Shown in pieces: positions 1-9,111 of a DNA stretch of 64,000 bases (positions are counted from its first letter, which is position 1; each line of letters opens with the position of its first letter). The position numbers and the translations under genes are program-made. Source of the DNA: Palleronia abyssalis (GTDB taxonomy: Bacteria > Pseudomonadota > Alphaproteobacteria > Rhodobacterales > Rhodobacteraceae); assembly GCF_900302445.1 (NCBI RefSeq), contig NZ_ONZF01000004.1:124001-188000 (forward strand). The letters run 5' to 3'. Below the pieces are notes generated by a model. That model was not told the origin of the DNA and ran no database searches. It saw only the letters and a program-made list of their open reading frames with translations.

Positions 1-1
1 C

Positions 2-595
2 CTGCCCTGGGCGCTACGCAACCCCACCGCCATCGTCTTCGACGAATACGACGCGGGCCGCGCGGACGTGATGTTCGTGATTCAGCGCGTGCTGGAAGTT
101 GACGGCAAGCTGACGCTGCTGGACCAGAACGAGGTCATCCACCCCCATCCGTTCTTCCGCCTCTTCGCCACGTCGAACACGGTGGGCCTGGGCGACACGA
201 CTGGCCTGTACCACGGCACCCAGCAGATCAACCAGGGCCAGATGGACCGCTGGTCGCTGGTCGCGACGCTGAACTATCTGCCGCACGAGGCCGAGAAGGC
301 CATCGTCGCGTCGAAGCTGGAGGGGTTCGACGAGAAGACGATCGGCCAGATGGTCACCGTCGCACAGCTGACCCGCACGGCCTTCATGAACGGCGAGCTT
401 TCCACGGTCATGAGCCCCCGGACTGTGATCGCCTGGGCGCAGAACGCCGAGATCTTCGGCAATATCGGCTATGCCTTCCGCCTGTCGTTCCTGAACAAGT
501 GCGACGAGCTGGAGCGCGAGACCGTGGCCGAATTCTACCAGCGCTGCTTCGACGAGGAACTGCCCGAAAGCGCGGCCTCGGTCAGCTTGGGCTGA
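2..595 (+). CDS. cobS: Aerobic cobaltochelatase subunit CobS (C-terminal 197 aa, 5' end outside window)
   Basis: This is the C-terminal part of the AAA+ ATPase subunit of the oxygen-dependent cobaltochelatase, which with CobT drives CobN to insert cobalt into hydrogenobyrinic acid a,c-diamide during B12 synthesis. The visible part begins just before the Walker B strand (IVFDEYDAG, about residues 11-19 of the fragment). It then shows a sensor-like ATSN and an MDRW arginine-finger region, followed by the helical lid. Family members are about 330 aa, so roughly 130 residues including Walker A lie upstream. The stop codon overlaps the next start (TGATG). The partner cobT is nearby but not adjacent: two other genes lie between. 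Confidence 0.95.
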   Translation: MPWALRNPTAIVFDEYDAGRADVMFVIQRVLEVDGKLTLLDQNEVIHPHPFFRLFATSNTVGLGDTTGLYHGTQQINQGQMDRWSLVATLNYLPHEAEKAIVASKLEGFDEKTIGQMVTVAQLTRTAFMNGELSTVMSPRTVIAWAQNAEIFGNIGYAFRLSFLNKCDELERETVAEFYQRCFDEELPESAASVSLG

Positions 596-1221
596 TGGGT
601 CCCGCCAGCCGCGTTCTGCCCCTCGTCGCGATGCTGGCACTGGCCGGCCCCGCGGCGGCACAAGACCTGACGGCGGCGGAACGCGATGTCCTGCCCCGCG
701 TGCTGGACGTCGTGCAGGCCGACATCTTCCCGGACACGCCCGGCCTGGAAACCATCCTGCTACTGCATGACGAGGGCGAAAGCGCCGCCGATCTGGTGGT
801 GCTGGACAGAACGCAGCGCACCGCGCTGCTCGTGGCGCGCGGGGTGGTCTTCTCCGGCGGGATGGGCGGCCAAAGCCCCTCGCTTTCGGCCCTTCCGAAC
901 GGATCTCTGGCGCTCGACAGCCAGCAAATCGGCATCGGCCGCACCCCGTGGGAGCAACGCCTGACCCTGGCCTTCCGCGACGGCGCGCTGCGGGTCGCCG
1001 GGCTGACCTATACCGCCTGGGACCGTCTTTCGACCGCCTCGGCGACGTGCGACGTCAATCTTCTGGGCGGCGGGTGGACCACCGCATGGACCGGCGAAGC
1101 AGGCGCGGATCACACGGCCGATGGCACCGATGCCACGGGCGCGGTGCCATTGGACGACTGGGACATGTTTGCCCTGCCGACCCCGTGCGAGACCGCTTTG
1201 CGCGATGCGGGGATGCGGTAG
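595..1221 (+). CDS. Secreted protein of unknown function, 208 aa
   Basis: The ATG overlaps the cobS stop, so the gene is probably co-transcribed and translationally coupled with it. The product opens with a classical signal peptide (hydrophobic core around residues 6-20, cleavage after GPAAAQ), so a periplasmic or secreted location is likely. The mature part is rich in beta-type sequence, with a repeated LVVLDRTQRTALL-type strand pattern. Two cysteines sit near residues 150 and 200 and could form a disulfide. I do not recognise the family. Its position between cobS and cobT suggests only a shared transcript, not necessarily a role in B12 synthesis. Confidence 0.75.
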   Translation: MGPASRVLPLVAMLALAGPAAAQDLTAAERDVLPRVLDVVQADIFPDTPGLETILLLHDEGESAADLVVLDRTQRTALLVARGVVFSGGMGGQSPSLSALPNGSLALDSQQIGIGRTPWEQRLTLAFRDGALRVAGLTYTAWDRLSTASATCDVNLLGGGWTTAWTGEAGADHTADGTDATGAVPLDDWDMFALPTPCETALRDAGMR

Positions 1222-1272
1222 CGCACGCCACCTTCAGCCTCCCTTTACCCCGCTCGTGGCACATCCCGCCCT

Positions 1273-1392
1273 GCGCGCAATTGGAAGACCATACGAGAAC
1301 GGGAGGGGCCGTCCGGCTTGGCAATCGGACCGCCCTGACATGCTCTCACCGGTGAGACGACGGCCGGGGGTGACGCCCCGTCCCATCCCTCG
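1273..1392. repeat. Structured intergenic repeat, family 1, copy A
   Basis: This element of about 120 bp lies in the convergent gap between the secreted-protein gene and the reversed repeat-protein gene. It matches 43969-44092 closely. Shared features in order: GCGCGCA, TTGGAAGA, GGCCGTCCGGC, TGGCAATCGGAC, the perfect palindrome TCTCACCGGTGAGA (1344-1357), GACGGCC, GGGGGT and CGCCCC. GGCCGTC (1307-1313) can pair with GACGGCC (1359-1365) to enclose the palindrome, and GGGG/CCCC can form a small hairpin after it. It could be a small RNA, a transcription attenuator or a REP-like mobile sequence. Orientation is not known. Confidence 0.7.
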
Positions 1393-1441
1393 TGACCCAA
1401 GGCGGGCCCGCCCCTTCTTCCGGCACATCACCGCAGACACG

Positions 1442-1475
1442 AAAAAGCCCGGCGCCGAGGGACGGCACCGGGCCT
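1442..1475 (-). terminator. Rho-independent terminator
   Basis: Read on the minus strand, an interrupted stem (GCCCGG and GCC paired with GGC and CCGGGC, one mismatch) is followed by a run of five T. It lies about 20 bp past the stop of the reversed repeat-rich gene. Confidence 0.75.
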
Positions 1476-1495
1476 GAAATCACGTGCGCCGGGCC

Positions 1496-2422
1496 TTACT
1501 GCTGGCTGCCGCGCATGATCTGGTCGATGAACGCCTCGGGGCTGACGCCGGGCGGCAGGACGATGACCGACCCGCCGGAGCGTTGCGCCGACCCGCTCGG
1601 GCCTTGGTTACCCGTGGCGCTAGAGCCCTGATTCCCCACGGACTGATCGGGCGCGCTGCTGCCTCCGGACTGCGACTGGCGCATCTGATGCATCCGTTGC
1701 ATGACCTGCTGGCGGGCGTCCGAGACACCGCTCAGGTAGCCTTGCCGGTATCCCCGCTCATAGATCTGCTGGGCGAAGCCTTCGATATCCAGCATCACGG
1801 TCTGCCCCGCATTCTCGCCCGTCATACCGGGCATCTGCCCTGCCTGTGAAGATTGCATGTCCATATCCGACATCGCCTCATCCGCCGACTGGCTGGACAT
1901 GTCGGTGCCGCCGGATTGCCCGGTGCTGACGCTGGAATTGCCCGTGCCGGAGGTGTCCGAGGCGCTGGTCGATCCGTCCTCGTTCGCCGACATGCCGACC
2001 TCGCCGTCCGGGGCCTCGGTATCGCGGGGCGTGTTGCCTTGGGCGGACCCTGTCGTGCCGGCTCCCGTAGTCTGATTGGTGCCGTCAGTCTCGGGTGCCG
2101 CGGAATCGTCCACAGCATCGGTCAGATCGCTTGCGCCATCCTGTCCGGTGGTCGCCAAGGGGATATCGCCCTCGGGCGGTTCTATGTCGCCGGGCGTGTT
2201 GCCCTGGGACGATCCGGTGGTGCCGGCCCCTTGGGTCTGGTTCGTGCCGTCGGTCTGCGGCGCCTCGGCGTCGTTCACGGCATCGGTCAGATCGCTGCCC
2301 GATTGCTGCGACATGTCCGCACCGCTGGTGTCGGACTGATCCTGCGCCATGGCGTGCGGCGCGGAAAAAGACAGAAGCGCGACCAGTGCGGTCGTGCCTC
2401 GAAACTTGTTAAGAACGTGCAT
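1496..2422 (-). CDS. Secreted Q/S/G-rich low-complexity protein with tandem repeats, 308 aa
   Basis: A signal peptide (residues 1-26, ending AMAQ) is followed by a disordered region rich in S, G, Q, T and D. Within it are two tandem units of about 55 residues starting SDLTDAV (residues 43-97 and 98 to about 143). Each carries TDGTNQT, GAGTTG and QGNTP blocks. The only segment that looks structured is near the C terminus: [18 protein letters not shown] followed by a Q/M-rich helix. The ATG at 2422 is chosen because it starts the signal peptide and is preceded by GGGAGAGAGAAG. A terminator follows the stop. No family is recognised. It sits reversed between cobS and cobT, genes usually close together, so it may be a later insertion. 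Confidence 0.8.
   Translation of the reverse strand: MHVLNKFRGTTALVALLSFSAPHAMAQDQSDTSGADMSQQSGSDLTDAVNDAEAPQTDGTNQTQGAGTTGSSQGNTPGDIEPPEGDIPLATTGQDGASDLTDAVDDSAAPETDGTNQTTGAGTTGSAQGNTPRDTEAPDGEVGMSANEDGSTSASDTSGTGNSSVSTGQSGGTDMSSQSADEAMSDMDMQSSQAGQMPGMTGENAGQTVMLDIEGFAQQIYERGYRQGYLSGVSDARQQVMQRMHQMRQSQSGGSSAPDQSVGNQGSSATGNQGPSGSAQRSGGSVIVLPPGVSPEAFIDQIMRGSQQ
1994..2296 (-). repeat. In-frame tandem repeat inside the secreted low-complexity gene
   Basis: Two direct units with a period of 165 bp encode the two SDLTDAV...QGNTP blocks. The second unit is slightly shorter at its end. The spacing is an exact multiple of three, so the frame is kept. Confidence 0.75.
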
Positions 2423-2558
2423 CTTCTCTCTCCCAAAGTCGAAAAAAGACGCGGCCACGTCACATCTCCAACAGGGATCGGGGCAAATTGTTTCAGGTTC
2501 TTTCAACAAGTGCAGGGTTGCGATTGTGCCTGCCCGCAAGGCGACTAGATTGCACCCC

Positions 2559-4442
2559 ATGAAGAAGCCCGAAGACAACCCCGCCGATCCGTTCAAGAAG
2601 GCCCTGGCCGAGGCGACGCGCACGATCGCCAACGATTCCGAGATGGGCGTGACCTATACGGTCGACCCCTCCGGCATATCGAACGACGGGCTGCGGCTGC
2701 CGCAGATCAGCCGTCGCATGACCCGCGACGAGGTGATGCTGGCGCGCGGTACCGCCGACAGCTTCGCCCTGCGCCGCCGCTTCCACGACGCCCCGACGCA
2801 CAACCGCTATGCCCCCCAGGGCGACATGGCGCGCGAGATCTTCGAGGCGATGGAACATGCCCGGTGCGAGGCGATGGGCGCACGCGCCATGCCCGGCACC
2901 GCCAAGAACATCGACACCAAGATCGAGGCCGAGGCGGCGCGCAAGGGCTACAAATCGCTGGTGGCCAAGGAAGAGGCACCGCTGTCGGTCGCCGCGGGCT
3001 ACTTGGTGCGGCAGATGGCGACCGGGCGCGACCTGCCCGAGGGCGCGGACAACGTCGCCCGCCTGTGGCGCGAACATTTCGAACAGCAGGCCGGCACCAC
3101 GCTGGAGGAGTTGCAGGAAGCGCTGTCGGACCAGACCCGCTTCAGCCGCATGGCGCGGCAGGTGATCGACGACCTGGGCTTCGGCGACCAGCTGGGCGAC
3201 GACCCCGACGGCGGCGATGACGACGACCAGGGCGACGACGCCGAGGCCGAACCCGAGGATCAGGATCAGCCCGACGAAAGCGGCGGCGATCAGGACGACG
3301 AGGGCGACGACCAAGACGCCGCCCCCGACCAGAGCCAGGAGACCCAGCAGGACGAACAGCAGGCCCAGGTCTCGGCCGACGACATGGCCGACGCCTCGGA
3401 GGGCGAGGAGACGGACATGCCCGAGGGGGACGAGGCGATGGACCCGCCGCCCCCGCCGCCCGTGTCGGACGCCGACATCAACTATCGCGTCTACAGCCAG
3501 GCCCATGACGAGATCATCCGCGCCGAGGATTTGGCCGAACCGGCCGAGTTGGAACGCCTGCGCGCCTATCTCGACAAGCAGCTGGAACCTCTGAAAGGCG
3601 CTGTGTCGCGGCTGGCCAACAAGCTGCAACGACGGTTGCAGGCCAAGCAGAACCGGTCTTGGGAGTTCGACCGCGAGGAAGGCATCCTCGACGCCGGGCG
3701 TCTGGCCCGCGTGGTCGCCAGCCCCACCACGCCCCTGTCCTACAAGGTCGAAAAGGACACCGAATTTCGCGATACGGTGGTCACGATACTTCTCGACAAC
3801 TCAGGCTCCATGCGCGGGCGCCCGATCTCGATCGCGGCGATCTGCGCGGATGTGCTGTCCCAGACGCTGGAACGGTGCGACGTCAAGACCGAGATCCTGG
3901 GCTTCACCACCCGCGCCTGGAAGGGCGGTCAGGCGCGCGAGAAATGGCTGGCCGACGGCCGCCCGCAGCTTCCCGGGCGGCTGAACGACCTGCGTCACAT
4001 CGTCTACAAATCCGCCGACGCCCCCTGGCGCCGGGCGCGCACCAACCTGGGCCTGATGATGAAAGAAGGCCTGCTGAAGGAGAATATCGACGGCGAGGCT
4101 CTGGAATGGGCCTACAAGCGCACAGTGGGCCGGCCCGAGCAGCGCAAGATCCTGATGGTGATCTCGGACGGCGCGCCGGTGGACGATTCCACGTTGTCGG
4201 TGAACCCCGCGAACTACCTCGAAAAGCACCTGCGCGACGTGATCGCCATGGTCGAACGCCGCAAAGGGGTCGAGCTTTGCGCCATCGGGATCGGCCATGA
4301 CGTGACCCGATACTACGACCGCGCGGTCACCATCACCGATGCCGAGCAGCTTGCCGGCGCGATAACCGACCAGCTGGCCGCCCTGTTCGAGGTCGACAAA
4401 CGCAAGCGTGACCGCTGGATGGGCCGCCGCCGCGTCGCCTGA
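2559..4442 (+). CDS. cobT: Aerobic cobaltochelatase subunit CobT, 627 aa
   Basis: CobT is the VWA-containing partner of the CobS ATPase in the CobNST cobaltochelatase. An N-terminal helical region (about 1-200) leads into a long acidic linker of D/E/Q repeats (about 215-305). The C-terminal integrin-like VWA domain carries the MIDAS signature [10 protein letters not shown] near residue 415 and an SDGAPVDD loop near residue 540. The start at 2559 ([14 protein letters not shown]) matches the usual CobT N terminus; longer in-frame extensions upstream are not supported. Length is typical for the family. The acidic linker is a family trait, not a sign of transfer. Confidence 0.95.
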   Translation: MKKPEDNPADPFKKALAEATRTIANDSEMGVTYTVDPSGISNDGLRLPQISRRMTRDEVMLARGTADSFALRRRFHDAPTHNRYAPQGDMAREIFEAMEHARCEAMGARAMPGTAKNIDTKIEAEAARKGYKSLVAKEEAPLSVAAGYLVRQMATGRDLPEGADNVARLWREHFEQQAGTTLEELQEALSDQTRFSRMARQVIDDLGFGDQLGDDPDGGDDDDQGDDAEAEPEDQDQPDESGGDQDDEGDDQDAAPDQSQETQQDEQQAQVSADDMADASEGEETDMPEGDEAMDPPPPPPVSDADINYRVYSQAHDEIIRAEDLAEPAELERLRAYLDKQLEPLKGAVSRLANKLQRRLQAKQNRSWEFDREEGILDAGRLARVVASPTTPLSYKVEKDTEFRDTVVTILLDNSGSMRGRPISIAAICADVLSQTLERCDVKTEILGFTTRAWKGGQAREKWLADGRPQLPGRLNDLRHIVYKSADAPWRRARTNLGLMMKEGLLKENIDGEALEWAYKRTVGRPEQRKILMVISDGAPVDDSTLSVNPANYLEKHLRDVIAMVERRKGVELCAIGIGHDVTRYYDRAVTITDAEQLAGAITDQLAALFEVDKRKRDRWMGRRRVA

Positions 4443-4454
4443 CACCCAGATTTT

Positions 4455-4476
4455 CGGACCGGACATCTGCGGTCCG
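4455..4476 (+). terminator. Possible terminator hairpin after cobT
   Basis: Seven-bp perfect stem (CGGACCG / CGGTCCG, 8-nt loop) 13 bp past the cobT stop, without a clear T tract. It may act as a weak terminator or 3' stabiliser. Confidence 0.35.
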
Positions 4477-4496
4477 CCCAATCGGAAAGACACCCC

Positions 4497-6299
4497 ATGT
4501 TCCAAAGCTTCGAGACGGCGGGCCAGCGCGACCTCGGCCCCGAACGTCTGGCCGCCCTGCGCGCCGCGATGGAGAAAGCCGGGATCGACGCGTTCCTCGT
4601 CCCCCGCGCCGACGCCCACCAAGGCGAATACGTCGCCCCCCGCGACGCCCGCCTGCAATGGCTGACTGGGTTCACCGGATCGGCCGGGTTCTGCGTCGTC
4701 ACCCAGAAAGAGGCCGGGCTTTTCGTCGACGGCCGCTACACCGTGCAGGCCCGCGACCAGGTCGCCGACTGCTTTTCCGTGGTTCGCTTTCCGCAGGCGA
4801 AGGCGGGCGACTGGCTGGCCGAACGCCTGTCCCAGGGGGCCCGCGTGGGATTCGACCCCTGGCTTCACACCCGCGCCGCGGTCGAGGCGTTGAACGACGC
4901 GCTGGGGTCCGGCATCGCCGTGATGCCAGTCGAGCCCAATCCCCTGGACACGATCTGGCCCGATCAACCCGCCCCGCCGCAAGGTCTTGTGCGCTTGTTC
5001 CCCGACGACATCGCCGGCAAGACCGCGCCCGAGAAGATCGCCGAGATCTGCGAGACACTGAAGGCCGACGGCCACGCCTTCGCCGCGCTGTCCCTGCCCG
5101 ACAGCATCGCGTGGCTTCTGAACATCCGCGGCAGCGATATCCCCCGCAACCCGGTCCCCCATGCCTTCGCCCTTGTCGAAGCCGGCACCGGGGACGTTCG
5201 CCTGTTCATTGATGAGGCGAAGCTGCGGGATGTCGAGGTGTCCTACCCCGTCTTCCCGCCCGAGTCGGTGGTCCAGGCCCTGTCCCAACTGTCCGGTCCC
5301 GTACGGATCGACCGGGACACAGCACCCTATATCTTCAGCCATGCGCTGGAAGAGGCGCAGGTCAAGTTCGTCTATGCCCCCGATCCATGCCTTCTGCCCA
5401 AGGCCTGCAAAACCGAGGCGGAGATCGCCCACACAAGCGAGGCGCATCTGCGCGACGCCGCCGCCATGTGCCGCTTCCTGCACTGGCTGTCGGACGCCGA
5501 GGCGCGCGTGTTGCAGGGCGAGACCATTACCGAGATCGACGTGGTCGAGGGGTTGGAGGGGTTCCGGAGGGCCACCGACAGGCTTCTGGACATCTCGTTC
5601 GAGACCATCGCGGGGTCCGGCCCGCACGGCGCCATCGTCCATTATCGCGTCACCCATGACACCAACCGCGCGCTGGCGGACGGCGAGTTGTTGCTGGTCG
5701 ATTCCGGCGGCCAATACGACGACGGCACCACTGACATCACCCGCACCATGGCCATCGGCACCCCGACGGACGAACAGATCGACACCTATACAAGGGTCCT
5801 CAAGGGCATGATCGCCCTCAGCCGCGCGCGATGGCCCAAGGGGCTGGCCGGGCGCGACCTGGATCCGCTGGCGCGCGCGCCGCTTTGGCGGCATGGGCAG
5901 GATTTCGACCACGGCACGGGCCACGGCGTGGGCGTCGCGCTGTCGGTACACGAGGGGCCGCAGCGCATTTCGCGCCAATCCGACATTCCCCTCGAAGTTG
6001 GAATGATCCTGTCGAACGAGCCGGGATATTACCGCGAGGGGGCGTTCGGCGTCCGGATCGAGAACCTCGTCGCCATCGAGCCGGCGCACCCCCTGCCCGA
6101 CCAGGACGACCGCGAGATGCTGGCCTTCAAGACGCTGACCTGGGTGCCGCTGGACCGACGCCTGATCGACGTCGCGGCCCTGTCCCCCGGGGAACGCGCC
6201 TGGATCGACACCTATCACGCCGGGATTGCCACGCGGATGACGGGCCGCCTGCCCGCGGACGTGGTCCATTGGCTGGGCGACGTCACGGCTCCGCTCTGA
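4497..6299 (+). CDS. Xaa-Pro aminopeptidase (M24B family), 600 aa
   Basis: This metallopeptidase removes an N-terminal residue preceding proline and is probably cytosolic. It has the three-part layout of long aminopeptidase P proteins: two creatinase-like N-terminal domains (about 15-310) and a pita-bread catalytic domain (about 315-540), then a short C-terminal extension. The five metal ligands are visible: D402 (LVDSGGQY), D413 (TTDITRT), H476 (HGTGHGVG), E508 (LSNEPG) and E522 (VRIENL). The length of about 600 aa is typical of this subfamily. It starts 54 bp after cobT and may have its own promoter. Confidence 0.93.
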   Translation: MFQSFETAGQRDLGPERLAALRAAMEKAGIDAFLVPRADAHQGEYVAPRDARLQWLTGFTGSAGFCVVTQKEAGLFVDGRYTVQARDQVADCFSVVRFPQAKAGDWLAERLSQGARVGFDPWLHTRAAVEALNDALGSGIAVMPVEPNPLDTIWPDQPAPPQGLVRLFPDDIAGKTAPEKIAEICETLKADGHAFAALSLPDSIAWLLNIRGSDIPRNPVPHAFALVEAGTGDVRLFIDEAKLRDVEVSYPVFPPESVVQALSQLSGPVRIDRDTAPYIFSHALEEAQVKFVYAPDPCLLPKACKTEAEIAHTSEAHLRDAAAMCRFLHWLSDAEARVLQGETITEIDVVEGLEGFRRATDRLLDISFETIAGSGPHGAIVHYRVTHDTNRALADGELLLVDSGGQYDDGTTDITRTMAIGTPTDEQIDTYTRVLKGMIALSRARWPKGLAGRDLDPLARAPLWRHGQDFDHGTGHGVGVALSVHEGPQRISRQSDIPLEVGMILSNEPGYYREGAFGVRIENLVAIEPAHPLPDQDDREMLAFKTLTWVPLDRRLIDVAALSPGERAWIDTYHAGIATRMTGRLPADVVHWLGDVTAPL

Positions 6300-6390
6300 C
6301 GGGCGCCCCCTAACGGGCGCGTGACATTCGCGGCCGCTGCCCCTATCGATGGTCCTGCGCGCGGGACCGCGTACAACATTGGGGGGCAGC

Positions 6391-6732
6391 ATGGCCGGAA
6401 ACATCACCATCTCGGACGCCGAAGGCACATGGGTCGTCCGCGCCGGGGGCGCCGTTCTGGGCGAGTCGTCGAACGCCCTGAAACTGGAAGAGGACGGCTA
6501 TCCGTTCGTCATCTATTTCCCGCGCGGCGATATCGCGATGGCGTTCCTCGACACCTCCGACAAGTCGACAACCTGCCCGCACAAGGGACAGGCCAGCTAT
6601 TTCTCGATCCAGACCAAGTCCCTGACCATTCGCGACGCGGCCTGGAGCTACGAGGATCCGAAGGACGACGTGGCCCGGATCAAGGGACACCTGGCGTTCA
6701 TGGACCCCGAAGTCACGGTCGAGCAGGTCTGA
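6391..6732 (+). CDS. DUF427 family protein, 113 aa
   Basis: This short beta-rich protein matches the DUF427 pattern: RAGGAVLGES near the start, the YFPRGDI motif, CPHKGQASYF, AAWSYEDP and a C-terminal GHLAFM segment. The family is cytosolic and lacks an assigned reaction. The ATG at 6391 is preceded by GGGGGG; a longer open frame upstream is not supported. The stop is only 10 bp from the convergent ClC gene, so the two transcripts probably overlap. Confidence 0.88.
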   Translation: MAGNITISDAEGTWVVRAGGAVLGESSNALKLEEDGYPFVIYFPRGDIAMAFLDTSDKSTTCPHKGQASYFSIQTKSLTIRDAAWSYEDPKDDVARIKGHLAFMDPEVTVEQV

Positions 6733-6742
6733 CACCGCCCCC

Positions 6743-8431
6743 TCACGAGTGCTCTTCGGCCGCGGTGGCGGCCAGAGCCCGATTATAGCGCGACAGGGCG
6801 TCTACATGGTGCAACGTGCCCATGATGCGCGGCGCTTCCCCCGTCTCTCCCATGCGCACGACGGGCAGCCACATGCGGGCTGTCTCCTCGAACATGGGCA
6901 TGGCTTTTTCCAGCGTGGCATTGGGTTCGATATAGACGCCGGCCTCCAACGCCTCCCACACGTCGTCGGTGGGTATGGCGTGCAAATGGTCGGGCGGTCG
7001 CATCACGTTGGACACGCGGAACATGCACAGAAGGTACGCCTGAGGCCCCTTCGACAAGTGGACATCCCGCCGTTCAAGCTGCGTCAGGAAGAAGCTTCGA
7101 TCCACCAACCGCGACGCCAGTGCCGTCGAGGTCGAGACCGCGACCATCACCGCAAGCCCGGTCTGCCAGTCGCCTGTCAGCTCGAACACGATCAACGTGG
7201 TCGAGATCGGCGCGCCCAGAACAGCCGCGGCGACCGCCCCCATCCCGGCCAGCGCGTAAAGGCTGTTGGCCCCCGAAACGTCGGGAAAGACCTGCGTTGC
7301 AATGGTTCCAAAGACCAGCCCCACCAAGCTGCCCACCATGAGCGACGGGGAAAACACCCCGCCCCCCATCCGACCGCCCATGGTGATCGCCACGGCCGCG
7401 ACCTTGACCACGGCCAGCACCAACGCCTCGCGCATCAACATCTCGCCCGTCAGGGCCAGCGCTGTCGTCTCGTAGCCGACGCCGATGATATGCGGGAAGA
7501 AAATCGCGATGGTGCCCAGCACCGCACCGGCCACCGCAGGCCGCGCCCAGGGCGGCATACCGATGCGCGCGCGCAGCCGTTCGGCCGTGTCATCGGTCCA
7601 GAAAATCGCGCGCATCAGGATCACCGCGACCGCCCCGCAGACCAGCCCCAGAAGCAGGAAGGCGGGGAGTTCGACATAGAATTCCAGCGCCGATTGCTGG
7701 TCCAGTTCGAACTCGGTCACGCCGCCGAACTCGACGCGGTTGATGACGGTGCCGATGGCGCTGGCGATGACGATGGGCGCGAAGGCGTGGACGGCGAAGT
7801 GGCGCAGCACCACCTCGAGCGCGAAGAGCGCGCCCGCGATGGGCGCATTGAACGAGGCCGAGACCGCCGCCGCCACCGCGCACCCCAGAAGATCCCGCGC
7901 CGTCACGCCGCGCGCCCGGATCAGGTCGTTGACCCATGTCGCGATCACCGCCGCCAAGTGGACAACCGGCCCTTCCCGCCCCGACGAGCCGCCTGCCCCC
8001 AGCGTGATCAGCGACGCGGCGGCCGAGCCCAGGCCGGCCTTGATCTCGACCCGGCCATCGCGCAGGGCGGCGCCCTCGATCACCTCGGCCACGGATCGAA
8101 CGCGACCGCCTGGCGATAGACGAAACAGGATCAGGCCCACGATCAAGCCGCCCAGTGTGGGCCACAGGATGAACAGGTACCACGGCAGCTCTCGCGTGGC
8201 CGAGGCCAGGCGGGTGATGTCCTCGACCCGGTACAGCAGCGATTGAAGGCTTTCGATCCCGCGCCGGAACAGAAGCGCGGCGAACCCCGATGCCGCGCCG
8301 ATGGCCAGCGCGATGAACCAGAACTGGATTTGCCCCGGCCCGCGGTCGCGCAGCACGGACCAGCCCCGGCGGGTCCGGGCCATCGCGGTGTCGAGGAACG
8401 TCCAGTCTTCTGTGGCCTTCGGGGCGGCCAT
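6743..8431 (-). CDS. ClC-family chloride channel or antiporter with C-terminal CBS region, 562 aa
   Basis: This is a polytopic membrane protein of the ClC family that moves chloride, possibly in exchange for protons. Segments from about 35 to 450 are hydrophobic. The gating-glutamate motif SSGREGPVVH is present (E153), as is the GGVFSPS filter motif near residue 357 and an APISTTLIVFELTG segment. The first filter motif (GSGIP in well-studied members) is not recognisable; RVRSVAEV stands in its place. The C-terminal 100 residues look like a CBS-type regulatory region. The gene is convergent with DUF427. Confidence 0.9.
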   Translation of the reverse strand: MAAPKATEDWTFLDTAMARTRRGWSVLRDRGPGQIQFWFIALAIGAASGFAALLFRRGIESLQSLLYRVEDITRLASATRELPWYLFILWPTLGGLIVGLILFRLSPGGRVRSVAEVIEGAALRDGRVEIKAGLGSAAASLITLGAGGSSGREGPVVHLAAVIATWVNDLIRARGVTARDLLGCAVAAAVSASFNAPIAGALFALEVVLRHFAVHAFAPIVIASAIGTVINRVEFGGVTEFELDQQSALEFYVELPAFLLLGLVCGAVAVILMRAIFWTDDTAERLRARIGMPPWARPAVAGAVLGTIAIFFPHIIGVGYETTALALTGEMLMREALVLAVVKVAAVAITMGGRMGGGVFSPSLMVGSLVGLVFGTIATQVFPDVSGANSLYALAGMGAVAAAVLGAPISTTLIVFELTGDWQTGLAVMVAVSTSTALASRLVDRSFFLTQLERRDVHLSKGPQAYLLCMFRVSNVMRPPDHLHAIPTDDVWEALEAGVYIEPNATLEKAMPMFEETARMWLPVVRMGETGEAPRIMGTLHHVDALSRYNRALAATAAEEHS

Positions 8432-8582
8432 GATCGCGTTATCCTTTTTCCTTCTTCTATTGCGCCGGATCGGCGGAGGAAACCTCTCCCTTCCCTGCTG
8501 GCATCAGCCCGGTGCGGTTTGGCCTTTCTTCGGCGCGGATCCCGGCACAGACTGCGGCGCGCTTCGATCCGAAAGGTCCATC

Positions 8583-9029
8583 ATGCTCGACCGTCCCGAG
8601 GACATGCCCCATGCCTTCCGCGACGCCTGGATGGCGCGGGACGCGGCGGCGCTGGCCGCGCTGTTCGCGCAGGACGCCGATTTCGTGAACGTCGCGGGGA
8701 TATGGTGGCGCGACCGCGCCGCGATCGAGGAAGCGCATGAGTACGGCCTGCGGGTGATCTTCCCCGACAGCGACCTGAAGATCGGTCGGGTCGCGTTACG
8801 GATGCTGGGAGAGACCGCCGTGGTCCACGCCCGCCTGACCCTGACGGGCCAGACCGGGGCCGCCGGGGTGCGGCGAACCGTGATGACCTTCGTGATGGAC
8901 CGGACGCCGAGGGGGTGGCATTGCGTGGCCGCCCAGAACACGGACGTCCATCCCGGGGCCGAGACGATGATCGCCCAAGACGGCGGGTTGGCCCCGGCTG
9001 ATTATCGCCCGTCCCAGGACGGGGCCTAG
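8583..9029 (+). CDS. SnoaL-like / SgcJ-EcaC family protein, 148 aa
   Basis: The small alpha+beta protein has the cone-shaped SnoaL-like pattern: a helix with AWMARDAAALAALFAQDADF, then W and R residues of WWRDRAAIE, and C-terminal strands. Relatives are often annotated as SgcJ/EcaC family oxidoreductases, but no reaction can be read from the sequence. The ATG at 8583 is chosen because it begins the family homology; the frame is open further upstream without support. It is divergent from the ClC gene and convergent with recN. Confidence 0.8.
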   Translation: MLDRPEDMPHAFRDAWMARDAAALAALFAQDADFVNVAGIWWRDRAAIEEAHEYGLRVIFPDSDLKIGRVALRMLGETAVVHARLTLTGQTGAAGVRRTVMTFVMDRTPRGWHCVAAQNTDVHPGAETMIAQDGGLAPADYRPSQDGA

Positions 9030-9074
9030 CCGGTTTTCTGATAATCCCGGGCGTTTTTCGGATGGCAGTCATAA

Positions 9075-9095
9075 GCCCGGATATCACAGCCGGGC
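9075..9095 (-). terminator. Possible terminator hairpin after recN
   Basis: Six-bp stem GCCCGG/CCGGGC with a 9-nt loop, 17 bp beyond the recN stop, no strong T run. Confidence 0.3.
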
Positions 9096-9111
9096 ATCTG
9101 CCGGAGAAGGA

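Noticed and set aside
1994-2296. Direct repeats considered as a CRISPR array
   Set aside because: Only two units, 165 bp apart, in frame within a secreted-protein gene; no short regular spacers and no cas genes.
3196-3475. Acidic repetitive stretch in cobT considered as a foreign insertion
   Set aside because: A D/E-rich linker is a normal feature of CobT proteins.
3801-6428. Very long open frame on the minus strand opposite cobT's end and the aminopeptidase
   Set aside because: It mirrors the codon pattern of strongly supported plus-strand genes; such antisense frames are common in high-G+C DNA and it matches no family.
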